Counted from the stretch's first letter, positions 6,784-13,687 are shown. The stretch: 14,017 bases of DNA from an uncultured Eubacteriales bacterium (GCA_900554275.1 USGS01000041.1:1-14017); one strand, 5' to 3'. Notes: generated by a model from the letters alone, not told the origin. Translations and numbers: made by a program.

Positions 6784-6871
6784 GCCGCTTTGAATGGGTC
6801 AGCAAGTTCCGGCTGCGCCGGACGCCCCCGACAGCGAGTCCGTAATAAAGGAAAGGCAGGTGCAACAACTT
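6784..6871 (+). promoter_or_regulatory. Structured rplU leader (candidate L21 autoregulatory leader)
   Basis: The ~88-base untranslated leader can form hairpin A, 6 bp (6808-6813 with 6817-6822). It can instead form hairpin B, 5 bp (6819-6823 with 6838-6842). The two share bases 6819-6822, so they exclude each other. Firmicutes rplU genes are known to carry an L21 leader motif (Rfam L21_leader), thought to bind L21 and repress the operon. Position and layout fit that class, but membership has not been tested by covariance search. Confidence 0.55.
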
Positions 6872-7183
6872 ATGCAGGCTATTATCGTGACCGGAGGCAA
6901 GCAGTATAACGTCAGCGAGGGTGACACTTTGTTCATCGAGAAGCTGGACGTGAACGCCGGCGATGCCGTGGCGTTCGATCAGGTCCTGGCCATCGTGGAC
7001 GGTGAGAACACCAAGTTCGGCACTCCCGTGGTGGAGGGCGCGAAGGTGGACGCCACTGTCGTGAAGAACGGCAAGGGCAAGAAGATCCGTATCTTCAAGT
7101 ATACGCCCAAGAAGGGCTATCGCAAACGGCAGGGTCATCGTCAGCCCTACACCAAGGTCGAGATCAACAAGATCACGTTCTGA
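6872..7183 (+). CDS. rplU: 50S ribosomal protein L21
   Basis: A 103-residue protein of normal L21 length that binds 23S rRNA in the large subunit. The N-terminal signature MQAIIVTGGKQYNVSEGD and the C-terminal KKIRIFKYTPKKGYRKRQGHRQPYT with KVEINKI are diagnostic. The ATG at 6872 is chosen because the protein begins at the conserved position and GGCAGG lies about 10 bases ahead. A frame running back to 6794 would add 26 non-conserved residues across the leader. It is the first gene of the operon, 10 bases before prp. Confidence 0.97.
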   Translation: MQAIIVTGGKQYNVSEGDTLFIEKLDVNAGDAVAFDQVLAIVDGENTKFGTPVVEGAKVDATVVKNGKGKKIRIFKYTPKKGYRKRQGHRQPYTKVEINKITF

Positions 7184-7193
7184 GGCACGGGAC

Positions 7194-7523
7194 ATGACCA
7201 CCGTTACGTTCCTCACAGAGGAAACGCGTATCGTCGGGTTTGATGCCAGGGGGCACAGCGGCTATGCGGAGGCAGGCGAGGACATCGTCTGCGCTGCCGT
7301 GACCAGTGCCGTGCGGCTGGTGGAGGCCACCGTCAATGACGTGATGGGTCTGTGCGCCGCCGTAAAGGTGAACGAGCAGGACGCGGCCATCTCGCTGCGG
7401 CTGCCCGGAGGACTGGGGCAGACCGCCGAAAGCACCTGTCAGAATTTGCTGGCGGGGCTGATGGTATATCTGACGCAGCTCCACGACGAATATCCCGACA
7501 ACATCGAAGTTATGGAGGCGTGA
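7194..7523 (+). CDS. prp: Ribosomal-processing cysteine protease Prp
   Basis: A 109-residue protease of the Prp (YsxB) family. The conserved active-site block GHSGYAEAGEDIVCAAVTSAV spans residues 20-40, with catalytic H21 and C33. Prp removes the N-terminal extension of ribosomal protein L27 in Firmicutes and relatives, and its gene is almost always between rplU and rpmA, as here. The start ATG at 7194 has a modest GAGG that overlaps the rplU stop codon, consistent with translation coupled to rplU. The protein is intact and of usual length. The substrate is encoded 45 bases downstream and carries the expected cleavage motif. Confidence 0.96.
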   Translation: MTTVTFLTEETRIVGFDARGHSGYAEAGEDIVCAAVTSAVRLVEATVNDVMGLCAAVKVNEQDAAISLRLPGGLGQTAESTCQNLLAGLMVYLTQLHDEYPDNIEVMEA

Positions 7524-7568
7524 GTCTCCTTCCCCTCGATCATCTTACAGAAAGGATGGTACTTGAAA

Positions 7569-7850
7569 ATGCTGAACATTTCTCTGCAGTTCTTCGCCCA
7601 TAAAAAAGGTATGGGTTCTACGAAGAATGGCCGTGATTCTGAGTCCAAGCGTCTTGGACCCAAGCGCGCCGACGGTCAGTTCGTTTTGGCGGGCAACATT
7701 TTGGTGCGCCAGCGCGGCACTCACATCCACCCCGGCACCAACGTGGGCAAGGGCACGGATGATACCCTGTTCGCCAAGGCTGACGGCGTCGTCCGCTTTG
7801 AGCGTCTGGGCAAGGACCGCAAGCAGGTCTCCGTCTATCCCGCGGAGTAA
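7569..7850 (+). CDS. rpmA: 50S ribosomal protein L27 with cleavable N-terminal extension
   Basis: A 93-residue L27. The body (HKKGMGSTKNGRDSESKRLG, then GTHIHPGTNVGKGTDDTLFA) is canonical. It is preceded by a 10-residue leader, MLNISLQFFA, which carries the Prp recognition sequence; cleavage is expected after A10, exposing the H-K-K-G end that reaches toward the peptidyl-transferase centre. The ATG at 7569 is preferred over a TTG six bases upstream because AAAGGATGG lies 9 bases before the ATG but only 3 before the TTG. It is the last gene of the operon and is followed by a strong terminator. Confidence 0.97.
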   Translation: MLNISLQFFAHKKGMGSTKNGRDSESKRLGPKRADGQFVLAGNILVRQRGTHIHPGTNVGKGTDDTLFAKADGVVRFERLGKDRKQVSVYPAE

Positions 7851-7862
7851 TTGCCAATAACG

Positions 7863-7897
7863 AAGAGCGTCTGTCGTGGACAGGCGCTCTTTTCTTT
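7863..7897 (+). terminator. Intrinsic terminator after rpmA
   Basis: A 13-bp stem with one G-T pair (7863-7875 with 7879-7891), a GTG loop and a following TTTTCTTTT tract. It starts 12 bases after the rpmA stop. Confidence 0.93.
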
Positions 7898-7957
7898 TGC
7901 GCCGCAGACATACTTTCCCCGGCAGCCGCATGGAATAGGGGGGGAGGTGGTGCGGAG

Positions 7958-8563
7958 ATGGAGAGGAGACCCACGGTGCTGGTGTACGGCATACAGGGGA
8001 GCTGCGACAATTACTGCCGCGCGCTGGCGGCTGCCGGTATGGAGGCGGTGGTGAGCACAGAGGGGGACGCGGCGGCGGAGGGACTGCTGCTGCCCGGTGG
8101 CGGGGATATTTTTGGCGATGCCCTCCCGGTGGAGGAGTATCAGTTCATTGCCCGGTTTGCAGAGGCTCGGCGGCCTATCCTGGGTATCTGCCGTGGGATG
8201 CAGGCGCTGAACGTGTTCTTTGGCGGCACGCTGTATGACCGCGTGTCCGGCCACCAGATCCCCGGAGAGGATATGGTACACCCTACCTGTGCCGTGGGGC
8301 TGCTGGCCCAGCTGCTGACCACATCGCCCGCCGTTACCAGCAGCCACCATCAGGCCGTCCGCGCGGTGGGCCGGGAGCTGACGGTGTGCCAGTGGTCCAC
8401 CGACGGCATTCCCGAGGGGATCTGCCACACATCACTGCCTGTCGTGGGGGTGCAGTACCACCCGGAGCGGCAGAGCTTCGCGCTGGCCCGGCCGGACGCG
8501 GCGGACGGCGCGCCGCTGTTTTGTTGGCTGCGGGAGCAGTGCCGAAAGCGGCGGGTGCATTGA
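7958..8563 (+). CDS. Class-I glutamine amidotransferase-like (C26) gamma-glutamyl hydrolase
   Basis: A 201-residue protein of the peptidase C26/GATase1 fold. The nucleophile elbow ILGICRGMQALNV (74-86) has C78; the histidine-glutamate pair is in GVQYHPE (164-170; H168, E170); a second conserved histidine pair is at SSHHQAV (128-134). PGGGDIFG (46-53) is the oxyanion-side loop. Relatives hydrolyse gamma-glutamyl bonds, as in gamma-glutamyl-GABA hydrolase of putrescine breakdown. At 201 residues it is about 40-50 shorter than typical, mostly in the loops before the elbow, so the substrate may differ. The ATG at 7958 follows a long GGGGGGGAGG stretch. No clear promoter is seen; it may depend on read-through or a weak site. 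Its stop overlaps the next promoter. Confidence 0.85.
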   Translation: MERRPTVLVYGIQGSCDNYCRALAAAGMEAVVSTEGDAAAEGLLLPGGGDIFGDALPVEEYQFIARFAEARRPILGICRGMQALNVFFGGTLYDRVSGHQIPGEDMVHPTCAVGLLAQLLTTSPAVTSSHHQAVRAVGRELTVCQWSTDGIPEGICHTSLPVVGVQYHPERQSFALARPDAADGAPLFCWLREQCRKRRVH

Positions 8564-8588
8564 CATTCACGGCGTCACATCCTATAAT
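8560..8588 (+). promoter_or_regulatory. Perfect-consensus sigma-A promoter of the four-gene operon
   Basis: TTGACA (8560-8565), 17 bp, TATAAT (8583-8588) match the consensus at all twelve positions. The TGA stop codon of the preceding C26 gene (8561-8563) forms part of the -35 box. The transcript would start near 8595, with a leader of only ~24 bases. Confidence 0.93.
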
Positions 8589-8618
8589 GGAGAAAATCGA
8601 TAAGCGAGGTATATCACC

Positions 8619-9725
8619 ATGGAAAAGGTACGGGCGTTCCTGCGCCGCAAGGACATCGTTTTCTCCGCGAAGCGCTACTTCATCGACGCCATGGGCGCCA
8701 TGGCACAGGGATTGTTCTGCACGCTGCTGGTGGGCACGATCCTGAACACCATCGGCCAGCAGTTCCACATCGGATTCCTGAACGCCGTCATCGTCACCAT
8801 CGGCAAGGGCGATGGCGCGGTGCACTACACCATTGGCGGGCTGTGCTCGGCCATGGTGGGCCCCGGCATGGCGGTGGCTATCGCCGGTGCGCTGAAGGCG
8901 CCGCCGCTGGTGCTGTTCTCCCTGATCCCCGTGGGCTTTGCCACCAACTATATGGGCGGCGCAGGCGGCCCGCTGGCCGTGCTGTTCGTGGCCATCGTGG
9001 CCGCTGAGGTGGGAAAGGCCGTCAGCAAGGAGACGAAGATCGACATTCTGGTGACGCCTATCGTCACAGTGCTGGTGGGCGTGGGCTTTGCCGCGCTGAT
9101 CGCCGCGCCGGTGGGCAAGGCGGCCTCCGCCGTGGGGCAGGCTATCATGTGGGCGACGGAGCTGCAGCCCTTCTTCATGGGCATCATCGTCTCAGTGGTC
9201 ATCGGCGTGGCGCTGACGCTGCCCATCTCCTCCGCCGCCATCTGCGCGGCGCTGGGGCTGACCGGCCTGGCAGGCGGCGCCGCCGTGGCGGGCTGCTGCG
9301 CCCAGATGGTGGGCTTCGCCGTCATGAGCTTCCGCGAAAATCGCTGGGGCGGTCTGGCGGCGCAGGGCATCGGCACCAGTATGCTGCAAATGGGCAACAT
9401 CGTCCGCAACCCACGGATATGGATCCCGCCCACGGTAGCCTCCGCCATCACCGGGCCTATCGCCACCTGCATTTTCCGCATGGAGATGAACGGTGCGCCG
9501 GTGTCCTCCGGCATGGGCACCTGCGGTCTGGTGGGGCAGATCGGCGTCTACACCGGCTGGGTCAACGACGTGGCCGCCGGGGTCAAGACCGCCATCACCG
9601 GCATGGACTGGCTGGGGCTGGTGCTGATCTCCTTCGTGCTGCCCGCCGTGCTGACGTGGCTTATCGCCATCCCCCTGCGCCGGTGCGGCTGGATTAAGGA
9701 CGGCGACCTGAAGCTGGACCTGTAA
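8619..9725 (+). CDS. PTS EIIC_2-type membrane transporter-like protein
   Basis: A 368-residue, very hydrophobic protein with roughly 8-10 membrane segments. It begins with a short basic cytoplasmic end (MEKVRAFLRRKDIVFSAKRY). Blocks such as GTILNTIGQQFHIGFLN, YMGGAGGPLAVLFVAIVAAE, TLPISSAAICAALGLTGLAG and VVGFAVMSFREN-like MVGFAVMSFRENRWGG resemble the PTS_EIIC_2 family, which NCBI-style annotation calls 'PTS sugar transporter subunit IIC'. No IIA or IIB gene is nearby and the protein has no attached IIB domain, so transport by phosphorylation is unproven; it may be a channel or non-PTS carrier. The ATG at 8619 follows GAGGT by 8 bases. It is the first gene of the operon, 28 bases before the fusion gene. 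Confidence 0.85.
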   Translation: MEKVRAFLRRKDIVFSAKRYFIDAMGAMAQGLFCTLLVGTILNTIGQQFHIGFLNAVIVTIGKGDGAVHYTIGGLCSAMVGPGMAVAIAGALKAPPLVLFSLIPVGFATNYMGGAGGPLAVLFVAIVAAEVGKAVSKETKIDILVTPIVTVLVGVGFAALIAAPVGKAASAVGQAIMWATELQPFFMGIIVSVVIGVALTLPISSAAICAALGLTGLAGGAAVAGCCAQMVGFAVMSFRENRWGGLAAQGIGTSMLQMGNIVRNPRIWIPPTVASAITGPIATCIFRMEMNGAPVSSGMGTCGLVGQIGVYTGWVNDVAAGVKTAITGMDWLGLVLISFVLPAVLTWLIAIPLRRCGWIKDGDLKLDL

Positions 9726-9753
9726 ATTTTTATGGACAAAGGAGGCCGTGCCT

Positions 9754-11916
9754 ATGGAGCTCTCGGCAAAGCTGGTACGCGCCCAACTGCATTTTTTCAA
9801 GCCCTTTGTGGCCAACTGCTCTTTGGAGACCACCCGCAAGGGGCAGGACAAGCTGGGTGAGCTGATGAGTGTCCTCCACAAGCGGGAGGTCTACATGAAG
9901 GACCACGATTTCGGCGCGTTTCAGGGGGCGTGGGTCATGCCCAAGGACGAGCGCCGCTCCGGCGTGATCCTCTATCTCCACGGCGGCGGCTACACCTGCG
10001 GCAGCCTGGAGTATGCCAAAGGCTTTGCCGCCACGCTGGCCAGCCAGTGCGGCGTGCGGGTGTTCTGCGCCGCCTATCGGTTAGCGCCGGAGAACCCCTA
10101 TCCCGCGGCGGTGGACGACGCGCTGGAGGCTTATCGCTACCTGCTGAAGAAGGGCTATGCGCCCCGGCAGATCCTGCTGTGCGGCGAGAGCGCCGGCGGC
10201 GGACTGATCTACGCCCTGTGCCTGCGGCTGCGGCAGGAGGGCTTGGAGCTGCCTTGCGGCCTTATCGGCATTTCCCCGTGGGTGGACCTCACCGGCTCAG
10301 GGCAGTCCTACGAAACGAACCGGGACAACGATCCGTCCCTCACCCAGGAGCTGCTGGAGTTCTATGCCAAGTGCTATACCACTGACCCCGCCGATCCGCT
10401 GTGCTCGCCGGTGTTCGGCGACCTCACCGGCTTCCCGCCGTCCCTGCTGTTCGCCGGCGGAGATGAGATATTGCTGGACGACGCCCGGGCGCTTCACGAG
10501 AAGCTGGTGCAGAGCGGCTGCAGGAGCACGCTGCACATCGCACCGGAGCGGTGGCACGCCTATGTGCTGTACTGCCTCAGTGAGAACATGGAAGAGGATA
10601 TGGCGGCCATCGACCGCTTTCTGACCAAGAACCTGTCCCCGGCCCGCAGCCTGCGCTGGATGCGGCTGGACAACGCGGCCAAGATCTATCCCGCCGCCAA
10701 GCGGCGGAACTGGAACAATTTCTTCCGCCTGTCCGCCACGCTGACCGAGCCGGTGGACACGGAGGTGCTGCGCCGGGCGCTGGATGTTACGGTGCGCCGG
10801 TTTCCCTCCATCGCCGTGCGGCTGCGCCGGGGCGCGTTCTGGTACTATTTGGAGGAGATCCCCAAAGCGCCGCCCATCCAGCCGGAGAAAAGCTGCCCGC
10901 TGGCCCACGCGCCGTTTTATGAGGTGCGGCAGTGTGCGTTCCGGGTGCTGGTGTATCATGAGCGGATCGCGGTGGAGTTTTTCCACGCCCTCACCGACGG
11001 CACGGGGGCGCTGGTGTTTCTGAAATCCCTGCTGGCGGAGTATCTGAGCCAGAAGTATGGGCTGGTCATCCCGGCGGAGAAGGGCGTGCTGGGTCGGCTG
11101 GAAGAACCCTCGGCGGAGGAGGTGGAGGACAGCTTCGCCCGCTATGCCGGGGATGTGAAGCTGAGCCGCAGGGAGGCCACGGCCTATCACCTCAGCGGTA
11201 CGCCCGAGCCGGACGGCTATAAGGATATTGTAACCATGATGATCCCGGCGGACAAGCTCCGGGACTGTGCCAGGGGCTTCGGCATCTCCGTGACAGAGCT
11301 GCTGTGTGCCGCCATGATGCAGGCTATCCTGGACATCCAGGCGAAGGACGTTCCGCGCCGCGCCGCCCGGAAGCCGGTGAAGGTGCTGCTGCCGGTAAAT
11401 CTGCGGACTCTGTTCCCCAGCGCCACGCTGCGGAACTTTGCGTCCTATATCACACCGGAGATCGATCCCCGGATGGGGGACTGTTCCTTCGATGAGCTGT
11501 GCCAGCTGGTACACCACAAGATGGGCATGGAGAACAACCGGCGCACCATGCGGGCCAAGTTCGCCGCCAACGTGGCCAGCGAGCGCTCGCCGGTGCTGCG
11601 GGTCATGCCGCTGTTCATCAAGAATATCGCCATGAAGGCTGTGTTCGACGCGGTGGGCGAGTGCAAATCCTGCCTGTGCCTGTCCAACCTGGGAAGGGTG
11701 GAGCTGCCGGAGGTGATGACGCCCTACGTGACGCGGATGGACTTCATCATCGGCGTGCAGGCCCGCGCGCCCCACAACTGCGGCGTGATCACCTGGAACG
11801 GCACGGCGTATATCAACTGCATCCGCAATATCCGGGAGCCGGCGCTGGAGCTGGCGTTTTACCGCGTGCTGCACCGCCTTGGCCTGCCGGTCAAAGTGGA
11901 GAGCAACACCCGTTGA
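9754..11916 (+). CDS. Fusion: HSL-type alpha/beta hydrolase + condensation-like acyltransferase
   Basis: A 720-residue two-domain protein. Domain 1 (about 1-290) is a hormone-sensitive-lipase-type alpha/beta hydrolase: oxyanion loop HGGGY (76-80), nucleophile elbow GESAGGG (S146), acid in GGDEILLDD (D237) and catalytic histidine in ERWHAYVLY (H268). Domain 2 (about 300-720) starts with MRLDNAAKIYPAAKRRNW, the opening of the 'alcohol acetyltransferase'/condensation-like family. It carries an HxxxD motif in FFHALTDGTGAL (H411, D415) and a late SNLGRVELP block. Both active sites look intact. No membrane segment or signal peptide is seen, so it is probably cytoplasmic. The ATG at 9754 is chosen because AAAGGAGG lies 8 bases ahead; a GTG at 9748 would be only 2 bases away. 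Substrates are unknown: a lipid, alcohol or glycolipid acyl group is likely. Confidence 0.88.
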   Translation: MELSAKLVRAQLHFFKPFVANCSLETTRKGQDKLGELMSVLHKREVYMKDHDFGAFQGAWVMPKDERRSGVILYLHGGGYTCGSLEYAKGFAATLASQCGVRVFCAAYRLAPENPYPAAVDDALEAYRYLLKKGYAPRQILLCGESAGGGLIYALCLRLRQEGLELPCGLIGISPWVDLTGSGQSYETNRDNDPSLTQELLEFYAKCYTTDPADPLCSPVFGDLTGFPPSLLFAGGDEILLDDARALHEKLVQSGCRSTLHIAPERWHAYVLYCLSENMEEDMAAIDRFLTKNLSPARSLRWMRLDNAAKIYPAAKRRNWNNFFRLSATLTEPVDTEVLRRALDVTVRRFPSIAVRLRRGAFWYYLEEIPKAPPIQPEKSCPLAHAPFYEVRQCAFRVLVYHERIAVEFFHALTDGTGALVFLKSLLAEYLSQKYGLVIPAEKGVLGRLEEPSAEEVEDSFARYAGDVKLSRREATAYHLSGTPEPDGYKDIVTMMIPADKLRDCARGFGISVTELLCAAMMQAILDIQAKDVPRRAARKPVKVLLPVNLRTLFPSATLRNFASYITPEIDPRMGDCSFDELCQLVHHKMGMENNRRTMRAKFAANVASERSPVLRVMPLFIKNIAMKAVFDAVGECKSCLCLSNLGRVELPEVMTPYVTRMDFIIGVQARAPHNCGVITWNGTAYINCIRNIREPALELAFYRVLHRLGLPVKVESNTR

Positions 11917-11933
11917 GGAAAAGAGGAGACGAT

Positions 11934-12629
11934 ATGTATTGCATCAAATGCGGCGTAGAGCTGGCGGACAGCGAAAAGGTCTGCCCCCTGTGCGGAACAC
12001 GGGTGTTTCACCCGGACCTGCCCTGTGGTAATGGGGAGCCGCCTTATCCTCCGGCAGAGCATCTCAACGAGGAGGTCAGCCGGGTGGGAGCAATGTTCGT
12101 GGTGACGGTGTGTATGCTGCTGCCGGCGGTCATTTGCGTGCTGGTGGACTGGCGGGTGAACGGCGGGATCGTATGGTCCGGCTTCGCGGTGGGCGGCTTG
12201 CTGCTGCTGTATGTGCTGACGGTGCTGCCCCTGTGGTTCAAGCGGCCCAATCCGGTGATCTTCGTGCCGGTGGACTTTGCGGCCATCGGCGTATATCTGT
12301 TGTATGTCGACCTGGCCACCCGGGGCGGTTGGTTTTTCAGCTTCGCCCTGCCGGTAACAGGCGCAGCCATGATGCTGGTGACGTCGGTGGTGACGCTGCT
12401 GCGGTATGTTCCCTCCGGAACGCTGTATACGCTGGGCGGCGGGCTGATCCTGGCCGGAGGGTACGCCGTGCTGGTGGAATTCCTGCTGAACGTCACATTC
12501 CACCTTCACGACACGTTCCTGTGGTCCTTCTACCCGCTGGCAGTGTGCGTGGTGCTGGGTGCTATGCTGCTGGTCGTCGCGGTGTGCAAGCCGCTGCGCC
12601 GGTCGCTGCACAAGAAGTTTTTCATTTGA
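11934..12629 (+). CDS. Zinc-ribbon six-helix membrane protein (DUF6320-like)
   Basis: A 231-residue protein. The N-terminus is a C4 zinc ribbon (C3, C6, C17, C20 in MYCIKCGVELADSEKVCPLCG). A ~30-residue proline-containing linker follows, then about six hydrophobic helices to the end, with a basic cytoplasmic tail (KPLRRSLHKKFF). The layout matches proteins named DUF6320, which from memory sit next to the acyltransferase-type genes in Clostridia. It was not searched. The ATG at 11934 follows AAGAGGAGA by 4-5 bases and starts 17 bases after the fusion gene, so the two are almost certainly cotranscribed. The cytoplasmic zinc ribbon could dock a partner, such as the fusion enzyme, at the membrane. 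That is inference. Confidence 0.8.
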   Translation: MYCIKCGVELADSEKVCPLCGTRVFHPDLPCGNGEPPYPPAEHLNEEVSRVGAMFVVTVCMLLPAVICVLVDWRVNGGIVWSGFAVGGLLLLYVLTVLPLWFKRPNPVIFVPVDFAAIGVYLLYVDLATRGGWFFSFALPVTGAAMMLVTSVVTLLRYVPSGTLYTLGGGLILAGGYAVLVEFLLNVTFHLHDTFLWSFYPLAVCVVLGAMLLVVAVCKPLRRSLHKKFFI

Positions 12630-12660
12630 CGGCAGGGCATCTGTGCGGAGAGAAAGAGAT

Positions 12661-13491
12661 ATGTGCAGAGGGAGAAGTATTTTCCGTGCCGCGCTGTTGG
12701 CGGCGGTACTGCTGACATTTTTGCTGCCGGTGACGGCGTGGGCAGAGGAAGGGCCGCAGTTTCAATTTGTACTGTCGGTGGACGGCGAGACGGAGGAGCA
12801 GGTGCAGCCCGGGGATACCGTTACGGCGGCACTGCATCTGGAGCGCACCGACAGCGATGGCGGCTTCGCTATGTACGCTATGCAGGACGAGGTGGTCTAT
12901 GATCCCGCGTTCCTGCAGCTCCTGCCGGAGAACATCATGACGGCCGACGGCGTGCGGACGGCAGACGTTGCGGCGGCTGACGGCTGCAGGGCCTGCTATT
13001 TCAGCTTTGTGGCCTTTGACGGCGCTGCGAACTGGGAGGCGGACACGGTGGTGGCCCTGTTTCAGTTCAAAGTGGTCGGAGAGGACGGCGCATCGGAGCT
13101 GCGCAGCCGGAATTTCCTGGTGTCCCGGGAGGACGGACGGGAAAGATATGCCGCGTCATCCGCCGACGCGGCGGTGGTGGTCAGCGACCAGTGCGTCGTG
13201 AAGTTCGACACCGGCGGCGGCAGCGTACTGCCGCCCCAAACGGTCAGGCGCGGACAGTGCCTGTCCGCGCCCGGTACACCGCTGCGGGAGGGATACCGTT
13301 TTACCGGCTGGTATACGGACCAGGCGCTGACACAGCCCTGGGATATTTCCATACCTGTTACGGCGAACATGACGCTGTACGCCGGCTGGGAGGCGGAGAC
13401 GAGCGCGGCGGGCACATCGCCCTGGTGGGCGCTGCTGGCCCTGCCGGGCCTGGCGGTGATGGCGCTGCGGGTGAAAGAATCCCAGAATTGA
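12661..13491 (+). CDS. Secreted cohesin-like / InlB B-repeat membrane-anchored protein
   Basis: A 276-residue exported protein. Residues 1-28 are a signal peptide (basic start, long leucine-rich core, likely cut after AWA). Residues ~34-175 resemble a cohesin/carbohydrate-binding beta-sandwich: FVLSVDG, VQPGDTVTAALHL, VVYDPAFLQLLPEN and VVALFQFKVVGED in the usual order. Residues 179-243 form one Listeria-Bacteroides (InlB B/Flg_new) repeat, VKFDTGGGSVLPPQTVRRG through GYRFTGWYTD to MTLYAGWE. Residues ~254-270 are a hydrophobic anchor with a short charged end but no LPXTG. The ATG at 12661 follows GGAGAG by 8 bases; an upstream extension would bury the signal peptide. It is the last gene before the terminator. 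It probably displays a small binding module at the cell surface; the ligand is unknown. Confidence 0.82.
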   Translation: MCRGRSIFRAALLAAVLLTFLLPVTAWAEEGPQFQFVLSVDGETEEQVQPGDTVTAALHLERTDSDGGFAMYAMQDEVVYDPAFLQLLPENIMTADGVRTADVAAADGCRACYFSFVAFDGAANWEADTVVALFQFKVVGEDGASELRSRNFLVSREDGRERYAASSADAAVVVSDQCVVKFDTGGGSVLPPQTVRRGQCLSAPGTPLREGYRFTGWYTDQALTQPWDISIPVTANMTLYAGWEAETSAAGTSPWWALLALPGLAVMALRVKESQN

Positions 13492-13513
13492 AGAGAAGCA
13501 AAGGGCAGACACA

Positions 13514-13687
13514 TCAGGCAAAGCTCCATAAGGATGTTTTTTGCAGGGATACGGTGTAACCCCACAATCGGGGTTGCACCGTTTTCTCTTTTTCAGGCGG
13601 CTCCTGATGCAGTAGCCTGTCCCGGTATTTATCCTGCTCGGCTTTCATTTTCTCATAAAGACGAGCGTTGTAATCTGTTTCGTTCAT
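13514..13687 (-). pseudogene. Chimeric 57-residue ORF with a DUF3848-like N-terminus
   Basis: The minus strand encodes MNETDYNARLYEKMKAEQDK and then YRDRLLHQEPPE before a run of unrelated residues to the stop. The first ~35 residues resemble, from memory, the start of DUF3848 proteins carried by Clostridial conjugative elements, which usually run on well past 90 residues. Here the resemblance stops after PPE, at about 13,590, exactly where the T-tract of the plus-strand terminator begins. The remaining codons read the terminator hairpin backwards. The start (13685-13687) has a near-perfect AAGGAGGTG site, so it may still be translated. It is best viewed as a truncated gene remnant. The family match is moderately sure. 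Confidence 0.5.
13552..13593 (+). terminator. Intrinsic terminator closing the four-gene operon
   Basis: A 12-bp stem with one wobble pair (13552-13563 with 13570-13581), a 6-base loop and a following TTTTCTCTTTTT tract on the plus strand. It lies 60 bases after the last gene's stop. On the minus strand it has no T-run after it, so it works in one direction only. Confidence 0.82.

Noticed and set aside
6794..6871. 26-residue N-terminal extension of L21
   Set aside because: L21 normally begins at the M of MQAIIV; the extra bases are leader RNA with hairpins.
5891..7216. 441-residue minus-strand frame across the nucleosidase and rplU
   Set aside because: It crosses two genes, two promoters and a leader; the plus-strand genes are certain.
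10297..11874. 525-residue minus-strand frame opposite the fusion gene
   Set aside because: Mirror frame; histidine- and glutamine-rich translation, no motif, and both plus-strand catalytic domains are intact.
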